A stretch of 64,000 bases of DNA from Trileptium ribeirensis. Its lineage: Eukaryota > Nematoda > Enoplea > Enoplida > Thoracostomopsidae. How positions within the stretch are numbered: the stretch's first letter is position 1; the number at the start of each line of letters is the position of its first letter. The position numbers and the translations under genes are program-made. The stretch covers positions 1 to 64,000 of the forward strand of contig JASANE010001461.1 in NCBI GenBank assembly GCA_030248225.1. Reading direction: 5' to 3'. The notes beneath the pieces are model-generated. The model saw nothing but the letters and a program-made list of their open reading frames with translations, ran no database searches and had not been told where the DNA came from. Shown in pieces: positions 10,721 through 24,500 of the stretch.

Positions 10721-13700
10721 TGGCTCTAGCAGTTTTAACATCCTAGCTTTTCCCATTCTCTTATCTAATATTAGTCACCTGAGAATTCGTTCCGGAGGTA
10801 TAGATGTCGCAACGAAAATTAGAGCAATAACGTAAATGCTTTAAGGAAAATCGGGCAAGACGTGGAGTTAGAAATATTTCGCGCCAAGTACAATTAATAT
10901 TTCTGGATCCAACCGATATCAATTCGACAAACCATTGTTGAGTTTATACGGGTCACCTTCTAACTAAAATTTGATATGGTTGTATCCCTGTTAAAATCAA
11001 AAATATTTTCGCTCCACACACATAGATATTATACGGTCGATTTTATTTCAGCAACCATAGTTACATACTCAAAAGCAGTTTGCAAGATATTAGTACTAAA
11101 GAGACAACGCAACAGCGAAACGCGACCAGCGGCACATTATATAACGTATAAAGCATTAATATAATATATATATAACACTAACACTATACGTTTAACTACT
11201 ACAGTACAAATACTATATGAGTATGATATGGTTTTGATAATCATCCTGTACCAGAGTTGAAAGTGGTTCAACATGGTCTCCAGTCAGTCACGGTAGACTC
11301 CGGTTTGTTTAGTTGAATACTCATTCTGTATCAGAATAGGCCAATGTCCGACGAAATGTCACAGATACCTATCTGCGACATGGCGCTTCAGTTCCAACAC
11401 TGATGCACAATATTACAATAACTAAATCGGAGCCATCAAAGACAGTCGACTCTGCAAAAAAAAAAGATGTTGCTTATATGACTAGTTCAATTATTTAATG
11501 GACATTAGAATTGCTGTTGTATTAAAAATTCGCCAATTATTGTTAAGCATTGATTTTTACAAGAACCTTAGTGGCACAGTTGCATGGTATAACGACATGC
11601 ATATGCCAAGTTAGCCCGACATATACCAGTACAACGAGAGAACTGTTTCACAAGCCACGATTATATCGCATATCATGTGCCATACAATTATATGCTACAG
11701 TTTTTTAGTCACTACCATCACTTCTAACCGTGGCCACTAGTGTAACATCAATATAAAAGCCAGTGGCTAAAAGTACGCTTTCATGCAATTTCGGCGTACT
11801 TGAATGGAGATTTTTTACGATTTCGGACCAAACTGAAATACATACTTTTTGCTTACGCTTTGGGCACATTTGTTTAGAAAGTTATTGTTCTTGCAACGGT
11901 AGCACAGTTTTCCAAAATTTTTCATAGTAGTCACGAAATAGGTGAAGAAAATTCCTTTGGGCTTACTGTTGTTTGGACATATTCACCGCAGCATTGTATT
12001 ACTGTGTCTATTTTTCATTCAAAAAGTGAGTTATAGATACTTTGGTGTAGGGTGCATAAAATATGTTAAAAGTTGGTTTCCAAGAACTGGCTCTGGAATA
12101 AAATTTCAATACGATTTCAAAACAGAGAATAAACATGACCACAATGTAATAATTGTTATAATATATAATAAACATTGAGATGTATGGAATACGAATGAAT
12201 ATAGGCGCAGTGGAGATTAAGCACAATATATATGTATGTATATAATTCATTGGCAACATGTGGTGTGCGAAAACAATACAAGCTTGATTTGGGTCCCCTA
12301 AATTTGCCTCATTTAATGGTATAGACATACTATTAGTAGTGAAAATGTTTTGATGGCCGTCGGAATTTAGCAGTTGTTATGGTAATAAAATGTAAGACAC
12401 AATATAAAAATTAAATCGTCTGAATTTTGAACATTGTATAAAGTATATTTATACCAAATATTATTGGAATTGCTAAATTTAAATTCTACGGTTGAAATTT
12501 GACATTTGTTAAATTAGCCTAAGTAAAACTTTCTTAATTTTAACATTCTCATTCGTCCGCTCAATGTTTCCCGTTTTTTGCTTTACACATCAAATTTTGA
12601 AAAGTTATTTCAAATTCTTATGTTTTACTGGATATTACAAATATAGTACATGCATAATAAATGTCTTATTTCCACTGTCAGGGTGTTAAAGGTACGGTGC
12701 CTAATAAACATAGCAGCGACTGATATTTTAACGTTACGCCTGTTCAAACTAAACCATTCCCATTAACGGCGTACTTCTTAAACTTGATGACAGGGAACAA
12801 GCAATTAATAATACATTATCCACAAAATTTAATCTAATGCTTATACGTTTTTGTAACAACGAATCAAAGCTTGCACTTGAAACAGCGCTCATAATAACAT
12901 GTTTTCGACAGTAAAATCATTTCGATGTTTGGAGTGCTAAAGCTGAAACGGGTCTCAAATCAAACTTGTATAAATATATAAAATAAAGAAAATGAGCAAA
13001 ATAAAAAAAGCAGTAGACATAAAAGCATATATAGTATATATAGCAGCAAAAATAGGAAGTTATTGCAATCGTTGCGTTCGGTACAATTAAAGTTGCCGTA
13101 GTTGATTATTTGCATGTGAATTTTGTCAAAAAACAACGCAATACTGTGAATACTATGAACGTAATACCGAATGAACACTATAAAAACATGTTGTTGAGTA
13201 GGTTGGTCTTAAAAATCCACACAAATTAAATGATAAATCGATTGTGGGAGCAAGCACACAAATGCATAGATTCATGGAATCATTATTTTATGGCTTAATG
13301 GATACGTTAGAGGGAATGTATGTAAATACAGGAATAAATCATTGCCAATGAGCCGAATGACCACTATAAAAATCTAAATTTTCAATGTTTATACGATGTC
13401 GGGGAACATGTGCGCGAAGATGAGATTCAAAACCAATTACAAAAAGTTTTTAATATATAGAACATACTAGTAATAATTTTCGAAGGAATGTAGTAACAAT
13501 GTTCAAATAGCAAGTAAAATTGCTTGTATTATTAGTATATTATGACACAAGCCTAGTAAAACATTTTCGCAAACATAATACAAGAATTATCATCATTATT
13601 TATCATTTTGGTTCATGATATAGCCGAATAAACTTTGTCCGTAACACAACAGGTCTCATCAATTATATAGTACACGAAGACAATATAAATGTCATAAATT

Positions 13701-14599
13701 TCTCCGCCCAGGTATACATAGGGGTAGTTGGGGTTAGTGTATTCATGTAACAGTGTATTCGTAATGACTATATGATTTAATCTTGGAGGCGAAATAATTT
13801 TTTTGGTGTAAGAATTTGACTAGAATTTTTACTATAAGGGACATGTGGATCCACAAGTGTGGTTCCGTCAATGCTCCATCATGGACTATTAGCAATCTGT
13901 CAAAATTACCGATTGCGAAGCAATCCCTTTTGGAGTAGTAAATGATTGGGAATTCAAAGACTACGGGGGCATCACTGAAAAGATGGTGGGGCCTTTCCCT
14001 GACTTTTGCCCCACCCCTCCCTCGAGCCAAAACTGAACCAATGGTCCTTCGGCTGCACTAAGACCGTTGCATATACGCTAAAAATAAAGTTAATACGATA
14101 ACGTAATGTGCCGTTGTGACCTCCTTCAACCAAAAATTGCTATATACCCTTTATCCATTATGCAGTTATTAATTTTGAAATTTTTTTGTGAAGTGTGTCG
14201 AAACGCGAGTTGTGTGATATATGTAGTATTAAATTCAAACGTTGCATTTCCTGGGATTTTTGTAAACACAATGTGTTAACGCTGACGACAGTGAAATTAG
14301 TATGCTTACTGATCGTGCCCATGTGGATCATTTACGAAAGTAACCCCTATCGGCTGTACAGTAAGCTTTATTGCTATATGTTCTAACCTAAACATTTCTG
14401 CGCTACCTGGTTTCACATAGAATTACTCAAGCCAGAAGACATTACTAAAAGTGCACCTTATTTGGGCTCCCTCACATACTAGCCGACATGCGACTGTCCT
14501 AAAAACATGGCGTGGCAACAGATCTTTGCAGTTGAGGTCAGGCGCGTAGACAGCGACGGGGTTAGGCCCCTTCCAAACCCTGGCTCTGTTTAGTCGAAA
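10721..14599. other. Intergenic, no gene seen
   Basis: This is AT-rich sequence with short chance frames only. A weakly conserved pair of segments lies at about 11218-11262 and 11310-11345 (TATGAGTATGATATGG-like and AATACTCATTCTGTATCAG). A somewhat GC-richer stretch lies at 13960-14045. I recognise neither gene nor repeat family. Confidence 0.6.
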
Positions 14600-16165
14600 C
14601 TCTTTAATTGGATAACGGCCTTTCAGTGGATGTCGCTTACATCCACTTTGCTAAGGTGTTCGATACAGTTTCTCACTCAAAATTGCTATACAAACTATCT
14701 TGCCTTGGGTTTCCGGACCCTGCTTGAGATGGATTAAAAGCTTTCTATCGGACCGAAAGTTCCGCGCCAAATTAAACGATTCTTATTCTAGTTATAAACC
14801 GGTACTATCGGGTGTACCACAAGGAAGTATTCTCGGTCCCACGTTGTTTCTCTTACATATTAATGACTTAGTAAATTGTATAAAATCATGCCGTTCTCTT
14901 AAAGTCAAATTATTTGCCGATGATGTGAAACTGTATGTAACGTTACCAACAAAAAGCAACGAAATAGACAAATCTCTATTGCAGACCGCGCTAAACTACG
15001 TTTCAGAATGGACTAACGAATGGCAGCTTACAATCTCTACTGCAAAATGTCAAATACTGCATAGTGGTAAGAAAAATCCTTGCTTCACGTATACGTTGTC
15101 TGAAGATTCACTGTCAATCACTGAGTCCTGCCTGGACTTGGGCATTACGATCACTAAGAATTTAAAATTTACAACGCACTGCAGAAAAATAACAAGCAAG
15201 GCTTACCGCATTGCCAACATATTGTTTCGTTGCTTTCCCTGTTGCAACATTGAAACACTACTCTTCAATTACATAACCTATGTCCTACCAATCCTAGAAT
15301 TTGCATCTTCTGTGTGGTCCCCCAGTTATGTTGGTGATATAGACGCAGTTGAGCGAGTTCAACGCTACTTTACAAAACGTATATTCGCTCGCAAAGGCCT
15401 AAAATATGCGCCGTACAACAAGCGGTTTTTGAAACTGGAGCCACTGAAACTAAGAAGGTTACACTTCGATCTCGTCACTGTTTTCAAATTTTTGAACAAT
15501 GAATACAAATCCACAGAGGAACTACTGCACTGTATTGATACAGCTAGAACGTGTGGGCATGTGCTGAAACTACGCAAGCCTAAATTCAAAACAAACATTT
15601 TGAACCAAACTTCCCTAATTGTATTATAAATTCTTGGAACAACTTACCCACACAGGTTGATAATAAAACTTCGTTACAGTTTTGAACTCGAAAACTTTTA
15701 AATCACTGGCTCACTCAACTTCACCTCAAACACTATTTGAAATACGACAGAAATATGTAGCAAATACAAAGGTACTACCCCAACCCAGTATCACAGGTAT
15801 ACTTCTCTCTTTATATTCTATTAAATAACTGACAAACTTGCGTACGACACCCTAACAAGCTGAAAAAAGTCGCCTATTTTTTGTAACATGACAAACTACT
15901 ATAGGCAGATATAAGAGGCGAGGTTTCCCTCCCCTTCTGCTATAATTATTATTAATTTCCTTCTTTAAAATTTGTCTTACTATAAAAATATATGGCAGAG
16001 CTCTGCGAACGCTAGTAAGCATGCCGTGCGGACGACGTTTAATGATTATTCATTCTTGAGTCGTATGAACGCGTTTTACAAGCAGAATTCTGTAGTAAAT
16101 GTAAAGTCTCGTATGTACCATAGGAACTGAATAAATTTGTATTATTGTATTGTATTATTGACTGA
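14600..16165 (+). pseudogene. 5'-truncated LINE reverse transcriptase fragment
   Basis: Homology begins in the palm of a non-LTR reverse transcriptase. Motif A reads YIHFAKVFDTVSH at about 14640-14676. The main frame then runs 14700-15629 with LSGVPQGSILGPTLFL and motif C FADD, followed by the C-terminal region VERVQRYFTKRIFARKGLKY and LEPLKLRRLHFDLV. A frameshift near 15625 moves the rest (WNNLPTQVDNKTSLQF) to another frame, ending near 15760. A 3' untranslated region follows, ending in TATTGTATTGTATT-like repeats at about 16140-16160. The endonuclease and the front half of the enzyme are absent. Motif A has His where the metal-binding Asp belongs (the copy at 59370-61725 has YIDFAKAFD), so it cannot be active. 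The family looks like the Jockey/CR1 group. Confidence 0.85.
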
Positions 16166-17063
16166 CGGAAAACAGCCATTAGTAAATACAAGGTTATTTT
16201 ATACCGGAAATGATTACGTACGATGTTTAAATTTAATGTTTGCTGAAACATGCATACATGCATGTCTGAAGTCCCAGGGGGATAGCGGGCGCTTTGGGAG
16301 TGGTTGTCCAGTGGAGACAAATTTTGGAAATTTTTGGATGCTCAAAATCTCTTGGAATTTTTGCCTATTTGCACCCGACTTTTGCTAATTTTCCTTCAAT
16401 TTTTGCCTATATTAGTCAAAAATTTCCGGCTTGCCTTGGGCGCGTGGAGGAGCTCAAGGGGATTGGGCGACCTTTCATTTCTCTCTTGACTTTAGGCTCT
16501 TTAATTACAATTACAATTTTTAATTGTGTTTTACGTGTTTTCTGGTGTCTTGGTCATGGTCTCATAGAGTTTCCTCGTCAGGGATTGTGCGCTAAAATGC
16601 GTCATGTGGTGTGGGTTGCCTAAAACTTTAATCTGACAGTCAAAAATATGTTTTGGTCAATATATTACCCACTCAAAAATTAAAGTTGCTTACTAGTGGC
16701 GACTCAGCAATTTCTGACGACTCTCTGCACATAAATAACTAACTCAACCAGTTTAATTTCAGTTATAGTATATTTCTTGCAAAAGTCTCGACTCTTTATA
16801 TAAGTTTGTCCTACATTGCTTTTTCAAATGGTTCCATTTCACATTATGAACTGCAACTATACATTAGTGTTGTACACAATAATAATGTCCAACAATACAA
16901 ATAAATAAAATATATAAGTGTTCGATAGCAACAAAATATCATTACTTTACTATAAAGCAAAGAGTATGGCCACTGCTCATTTGCAGCACTAAAACGCTCA
17001 TTGACCGCCTTGTTTGGAATAATGAATAATAACCAAATGAATGGCTTAGCTTAAAGCACACTG

Positions 17064-17224
17064 TATATATATATATATATATATATATATGCAATATTCC
17101 CAGCTACCCACTGTCTTTTCGTTTAGTGCATCAATTTCGAAAAAATACGTATTATTATATTACATATATATTATATTATATTATATATATATTATATTAT
17201 ATATTATATTATTATTTATATTAC
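17064..17224. repeat. AT microsatellites
   Basis: A (TA)n tract lies at about 17064-17091, and a TATTA/TATAT mixed tract at about 17145-17224, with about 55 bp of ordinary sequence between them. Confidence 0.9.
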
Positions 17225-18794
17225 ATCCACAACTTTATAGAAATATAACGCTCTAGCTGTGCGTTTTACTACGTTTTGTGTTTGTGTAAATTTTTGGTTA
17301 GTGTTCGGAATCATATATCGTGGCAGTTAATATATGGTTGCGTTAATTACGTAGCTAGGTGACAGGTTCTCACCTGATTTTTTCTGTTCCTTCTTGGAAC
17401 TATCCAGTTGTCGCTGTAGTTGGGAATTTGCCGACCAAGGTGCTTAATACCTATATATAGCTTAAAATTATCGATACAACAGGAATGAGGCAAGCATCTC
17501 TACATCCCACGGACAGAATGCGGTGGACGCACATGGGACCATAAAACTCCATACACTTCATTGTCAAGACGGTTCTGCGGAGCTACATGAAGCGTTTGTC
17601 CATAATGCCAAAAGCTACAGTGCTAGTACCTAAAACTGATACTTCCGAATGTTCAATCTCCAGCTCTGACATCGATTAAAATATTGCCCATACAAAAATA
17701 ACAATATAATAATAGATAATATATATTTCAGCCAATTATTTAAAATATCAAATTTTACACAATATGAGGCAAAATGTCAAGATACATAATAAAAAAAGTA
17801 TAATTGGTTAACATTTCGTTTTGCATGTCAATGATAAAAAAGCAATTACATGGATACTGCGCCCATGCAGATCGCTAAAACGAAACGAAACTCCATTTTA
17901 AAATGAAAAGTAATTGTAATAATTGTACTAGTTTACGTTTAGCCAAATCCATAATTTTAGTTGTTCTTCAATATTCAAAATTATTTGCAACTGTGATATA
18001 GCTATAATCATCAAACGGTTGTTTCTATATTCGGCGAAAACTCCTTCCTGTAGACAAAACCTTTTGCCTCATTGGTTTACGCCTACTTATTGCTAAATTC
18101 GATACCTGTCATTCACTGGATGCGGCTATCTCAGAGCTTAGTACTAGGATGTCGTCAATGCTGACTTACAATGGTATATTATATAGAATATATATTGACA
18201 GATTGAAAGAAATCTTTGACATTATTACACCCGATCCAGACGCAATGAAAACCATTTACATTTCATCGACTCGCGTTCATACATATACACTGTTGTACAT
18301 ATATATAGTGTAAACTTCCTGCGTTTTCAAAAAGTTGCTCAGGTTTCAACAATAAAATCCCCTCCAACGCTTACTGATATTACAGTATGGACACAATGCT
18401 ATCAAAATTCCCTTCAACAAATAAAACTTCAACGATTAATTTGTTGACCAACTATTAGTGAGCATAGTCCTGTAAAGCCTAAATGTCATGGATTCGAGTC
18501 CCACCTCTGTCGAATTTTTAGATATCCTGAAGTATTCCCAGCAGGAGATTTGGAATTCTGTTAGAACATTTTTGCACATGTTTCTGCGTTATTCTTTAGC
18601 TTTTCAACCGGGTCAAAATTTATGGCGGCTGCAGTTCAACCATAATGGATTGTGGCCGTCGGCAAATATCATAAATATATTGTGGTTTATATTAATTTTG
18701 CACATTTTAGATTTTTAGTCCGAATTGTGAGTTGTTTTGTCAACAATCACAACTTCAAGGCTATATTCCCAAAATTTAATCATACAGCCAGTTT

Positions 18795-19015
18795 CAGGGT
18801 GTAAAAAGTTGCGCCGCCTTTCGTCTCACATGTTCCGTCCTCAACAGTGTGGTACGGTAGTCATAGGGAAATACTAATTGTGTGTAGCCCCGGTTCGTGA
18901 AACGGGGGCAGTCAAAATAACGAGGAGCCATGAACGGGATGGGTATCTTCCCACGAACCGCACGGAGATAAAGTATGGGGTGCCCCCTACCAAACCAGCG
19001 AGAAGCCAGCACCAC
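18795..19015 (-). repeat. GC-richer block, possible SINE or transposon fragment
   Basis: About 220 bp of near-50% GC sequence stands in AT-rich surroundings and is open on the minus strand for 73 codons. A short inverted repeat (CCCCGGTTCGTGAAACGGGGG) is centred near 18898. Sharp compositional edges suggest an inserted repeat. I do not recognise the family, and no polymerase III boxes were convincing. Confidence 0.35.
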
Positions 19016-20182
19016 TATTTAGATATAAAGACAATTCGCAAACACACATAACCACAACAAACTGTCATATAAAATATTTAAACCAAAATGATATCTTACG
19101 TTTGAATTGCATTACGCAAAAATGAGTTCAAAACTCGAGCATAATTATTGTGATTAACCGCAAGACTATTAGATTTTTGTACAACACTGCACAACGTTGG
19201 TTATCAAAACATATATCAAATAAAATAATTATGGATACAATTATTATTGTGTAACTGGACGGAGGACATAAAGAAAACCTATAATAATGGAATGGATAGC
19301 TTTACTTCATAATGTATGCATACAATACACAGAACTCTCGCAAAAACAGTCGCTCAAGCCTCACTCGCAAGAAATTTATTCCGAAATAGAATGTGTTAAT
19401 TTTAATAGTTGATTGATAGAAATTGCCACAGTCACTTCTGGAGCGTACTGTATATTACATATTCTGCCCGTTTATTCTAACAAAACACAATGTCATATTC
19501 ATAAAATGATGTATATTCTTTGCCATTGTTTTTTCCCATCTTCCGCAAACCACAATGTATACAGCGGGAATAACTATCTTAATAATTCCAGTTCGGGAGT
19601 ACGTATTCATAATATCGAAAACTTCGGGAGTACTCATAATATCGAAAACTTCAACCAACTTTTGAGAAGAAATACTATAATAATAAATTGCAAAGTACTG
19701 ATCACGATCCCCTTTTGATAAAATGCAAATATAAAACTAGGTGACTCTTAAGCGCTAAATCAGCGTGTACCCAAATTACAAACTGTAGTTCTCTTGACCG
19801 ATCCTCCTTTAATTAAAATTAAGAGTTTTAAATTTAAGTTAATAGTTTTTACAATTTTCACATTCTAGGATTTTGAAGCAGAAAATTTTATCCATAATAC
19901 CACTCTCACCGAAGAACACTAGGCAGTGTGATTCTCACTCGTACACCGATGAGTCTATATTGAAATAATCTGCGCAGGAATTTACAGGCCATACTACATT
20001 ATTCTTTGTGGTCGTGTTAAATTTAAACATAGAATTCTACAGAAGTTCAAATTCACAATACGTATTTAAACTGCTGTCCCATCTCTCAACCCAAGTTTTC
20101 CCCTTAGTTATTTTAACTTCGCACTTATGTATTAGCCTATAAATTGCAATATACAAATCGATACATAATAATTTAGAATCAT

Positions 20183-20188
20183 TTTATT
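20183..20188 (-). promoter_or_regulatory. Candidate polyadenylation signal of the reductase gene
   Basis: AATAAA on the minus strand lies about 260 bp after the reductase stop codon. In DNA this AT-rich such hexamers are common, so this is only the best-placed candidate. Confidence 0.35.
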
Positions 20189-20448
20189 ACGTACACTGTA
20201 ACGGATAATCTCTGGAATTATATGAAAACATTAAAAACACAAAAGAACACACATTGTTTTTCATGTAGCCGATAATAAAGAATGTAAAAATGAGACTAAA
20301 ATGACAAAATAAAACCACGATCGTTACTCATTGATTAAAAATGATATAGATTGATAATATTATTATTGTCTCTGAGATACGAATAATAAGTGTACACATC
20401 ATTATTATTGTCTTTGATATTTTCCGATAACAACCACAATTATTATTA

Positions 20449-20532
20449 TTAGGATGCGGCGGTTACTTCTTGTTTTGCGGCGTCTTCGATCGTTGCAGCT
20501 GCAGGCTTTTTAAGATCGTCATCGTCGTCCGT
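20449..20532 (-). CDS. Reductase exon 10 (residues 512-538), C-terminus
   Basis: It encodes [20 protein letters not shown] and QEVTAAS, then TAA. The in-phase acceptor (TTTTAG) and the composition matching exon 9 support it as the final exon. Confidence 0.78.
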   Translation of the reverse strand, partial: TDDDDDLKKPAAATIEDAAKQEVTAAS

Positions 20533-21470
20533 CTAAAATAAAAAAAAACACGCTTCCTTAAAAAAGAACAATTATTATGACACAACTAGCAGGAGCCAGA
20601 CAATCCCTGTCGGAAATGACAGCCCTTTTTCGAACTAAACTTCGCGCGAACATCGAAGACTTCTTGAGCATGCTTAGAGAACGTCATTAAGTATTTTTAT
20701 TTTTTTTTGCACAAAAATAATATACAGTTCAAAACGAACATCGGACAAGTTTCGTGCGAACATCGAAAAGTCTCAACGAACAGTAGTCATTTCCGATAGG
20801 GACTGTAGGTTTGAAGTTTACACAAGCAGCATTTATTGGCACAAGAAAGCCAAAGCCACTCAACAAAGTGGATGATATTAATCCTAGCACTATGGTATCA
20901 CTTACGAAAATAAATAAGCGTCATTGTGTTTCATTAAAAAGATTAAATAAAAATAAAAGGCCAGCTAGAAATTATATTTTTCATTTCAGCTTGTCTTAAT
21001 GTGCTTACTTTACGGAAAATTGCGCTACTCATTTTTCTGTGCGCCCTGGCAAAATGTTCACTTTCCCGCAATAATAACTTAAAGAATATACAAAAATCCC
21101 TTCCTGAAATTAAAAGTTATGTATAAAATTCGGTTAAAAGATGAGGCGTTTAGAGTTTTTCGTTAAAAACAGAGAATTTTAAAAATTTTATCCAACCATA
21201 GGGCACCATCTGGCAAATTCCTACTGGTTCCAAACCAGGGGTCCGCGGTTCATGCTCCCCTGGGAGAATTTTCATCTAATGGACACGCTAGATTAAATAT
21301 TTTTACTATATGGTTCTTAATTTTCAATTTTTTCTCTTCTCTCTCTACAGCTTTTTCGCACTGGTTATTAAATTATTTGCCATGGCATTGCAGACACTCG
21401 TTATTCAAACCAAACGTATTTTTATCAATACATTCATACATAATGCATACTATTATATGTATATATTGCA

Positions 21471-21557
<87 letters not shown>

Positions 21558-24500
21558 GGCAAAGTTCTAGTATCAAAACTGTTTTAGGTTGACCCCAGCA
21601 TGAAGATGGTCATAATACAATAGAAAAACATGGTGCCAGAACCTATGAAAAGCTCAAAACGTTCCAAAGTATTTTGGTACTTACTACACACATCTTGCTC
21701 CTGCTGCATATAAATATGATATAATCTGTTCAAAAATAGAGAGATAAAAACTATGTTATACCGTTGCTGCTGGTGTCGTCTCTTTAGTCTCAGCTGGTGC
21801 AATAGCATCCTTGGGCGGTTCGGTTTTTTCTTGCTCAGTTTTTGCTGTTTCCGTATCAGCTGCATGACCATTTACTCCATTAACAGCAGCTCCAGTGTCC
21901 GCATTCACTTCGTCGGCAGCATGCTCTTCCTCAGCATTTGCAGCAGCGTCGGCACCCGAAGTTTTCCCACCACCCTCTGCGTCACCTACAAATAAATTCG
22001 AGAGTACAAGAATCGTAAGCAATATGCAATAGCAATAAGCGTATGTCTAATGTAGCGAAAATAATTGCCTCTGAGTATTATACCTCTCTGGGATAGTGTG
22101 CACTATGAGTATACGAAAACAAAGACTGAGCTGATCATACATATGCCACATGATGTTGAGCCAGAATCGGGAGTAAACCTGGAAAGTTTTAAATCCGAAA
22201 CGTGGAAACGAGTTGGATTCTTATGAGCTTGGAACGTAGATGGATAACAATGTTCCTCCTTCTGAGCAGGATGGCGATAAAGCATCATATTGATCAAATT
22301 GGTTATCACGGCTAAGACAACAAAAACGAGGTTCGGTAAAACTGGCGTTATATGTCAAAGAGAAGAAACAGAAGATCACGATATGGTACCCAGGCTCAGC
22401 ATGTAACTCATATCCCCATCCAGAAATTGGTCAATTTTGATGGACTGTACCTTCAACGCAAATATATTCAGGGTCATTACAGGTAGGTAAACCAAATCAG
22501 TCACGGCCAGCAATAAGCGCAAAATTTTCCATCAAAATCGATCGGAATTTCCATACACTGGTTTCCGTTAAACAATTTCGATCATTTTCGATTAAACGAA
22601 ATTCCGATAAATTTTGGTTAAACGAAATTTTGATCAATTTCAATCTTTTTCGATTAGACGTAATTTCGATCAATTCCGATAAAACGAAATTTACATCCCT
22701 TTCAATTTTTTCGATTTTAGCGCAATTAAATAAATTTTAAATTTATAAAATTTCGAATATGTCGATTTAAACACAGTTTCGATCGTTTTCGACTGCACTT
22801 ATTTTAGGCCGTGACTGCAGTTTATCATAGAGCTCATGGATACTTATTAATCCAAATGTGTTACAATTGAGTAGTTATTACATGTCACGAAAATGAAACG
22901 ATTATCTACACCAAATTACGCGATTTTGGTTGTCTACTCCACAAGATTCGAAAAAAATACTTAATCTGATACTCAAAATATTTAAATGTGAGCTTGCGAT
23001 TAATGAGAAAAACCAAATCCGTTGCGTCTATATTGGTTAAATAATAAGAACGCACATGAACATTCACTATTTCCCTATCACTTCAAGTTTGACTGCTTCT
23101 AGCAGGAACCCAAATCTAAAGACACATAAATGGTGATAATCATGCATATCTGTCACCACCTGTTCCAAAACTTAGTGGTAAAGAGGCAAGTTGCAGTATC
23201 TTGAGAGGCAAATCAATCGTGCCAACCGAAGATAAGTGTAGAAGATAAAGAACGAAATAAGTGTATGGACTCAAAGAACAATTCTCGCTGCTGCGAACGG
23301 CGAAGTGGATGCGCAATTAACACATTTATTAAATCTACAAGTACGGATAAAATTACGTGCCGCGGGACGTCGCAATTTCGTTTGGACGCAGACTGACGTA
23401 ATTGTGTCCGTCTTTTGCGAAGTTGCTTTTGCTCGTGACCGTAGGTGACTAATGTAGAATCTAAATCACAATAAATTTGAGCTTAAAATTCAAACTCTTA
23501 CTTAGCGCAGCTTCTTCGGATGGTCGCCGATCCGGATGTCCTTTGTACTTTTTAGTTTTTTTTATCATTCCATGATCAATCATCGAATACGCCATGTCAA
23601 TCAGCGATTTCTGAGCGTCTGTTGGCTCAACACCCAATACCTCGATCATCTACAAGTAATCTTGAACAAAGTTACATAATGGAAAAATAATAAAAGATTC
23701 TTATCACATACTTAATATAGTACATTAGATAACATTCGGTATACGCTAGGCATAATTACTGCATACAAATTTAATGACAAGAAATGAGCGCAACAAGTAC
23801 CAAGATCCAACATAACAATGCAACAATTATTATTCGAAACAACTCATAACATAAACACGCACCTATTTTATATATTTACTGACATTAATACAAAACAGTA
23901 TTTGCACGCTGCCGAATTCTCAAGAACAATCCTGCTTAAAAACTTATTATATAACGCGTTTGCAATGAGTCAATAATGTAATTAGAAACGAGGTAAACAT
24001 CAAATAATACCTGATGAATCACTGTTTTATAGTTGACATTACATTCTGAAAATCAGTTTTATTTCATAGACTGCAAAATTTAGACACAATGTGGTAATAT
24101 TGTGCTAAAATTTTGATTAACGAGTACATTATTCATCGTAATACCAGGTATTCTCTGTTGCCAGTCATTTAACAGATAAATGAGGTAGAGCCATGACAAA
24201 AATGCAGTACAGCGATCGTAAATTCGATCTATATAAAGATTTAAACAGGCGTCTATGATGGGCGGGACATTATTTCAACTAAAGGTTGGGCCCTGCGCGA
24301 AGAATTTTGCAAAATTGGGCAAATGAGTTTCCTGAAATTGCTAAATTTGATCATCACCTGAGCCGACGTGCCTTTGAAACCGGTGATTTGAGATTGGCAA
24401 ATTTTCAATTTAGTCCAGTCACTGATGTACGTAAAACGTGGAGAGTGGTAAGTTTGCAATATTTGTCGTGATGTAGACTTATCGTGGAATCTTCAAGAGT

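Larger units (their letters stand above)
16166..20448. other. Intergenic region with microsatellites
   Basis: No gene was found. The region contains a (TA)n run at 17064-17091, a TATTATAT-rich run at 17145-17224 and a GC-richer block at 18795-19015 (listed separately). The stretch 16270-16625 is unusually T/G-rich with long open frames on the plus strand, but these show no recognisable protein. The end of the reductase transcript is expected just upstream of 20448. Confidence 0.6.

Noticed and set aside
18425..18510. Possible tRNA: GGATTCGAGTCCCA resembles a T-arm (box B)
   Set aside because: No matching acceptor stem or convincing box A was found at the right distance.
19944..19972. Hammerhead-ribozyme-like CCGATGAG...GAAA
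   Set aside because: A core base is wrong and the flanking stems do not form.
21310..21570. 86-residue frame rich in Ile and Tyr
   Set aside because: It is the translation of a (TA)n microsatellite.
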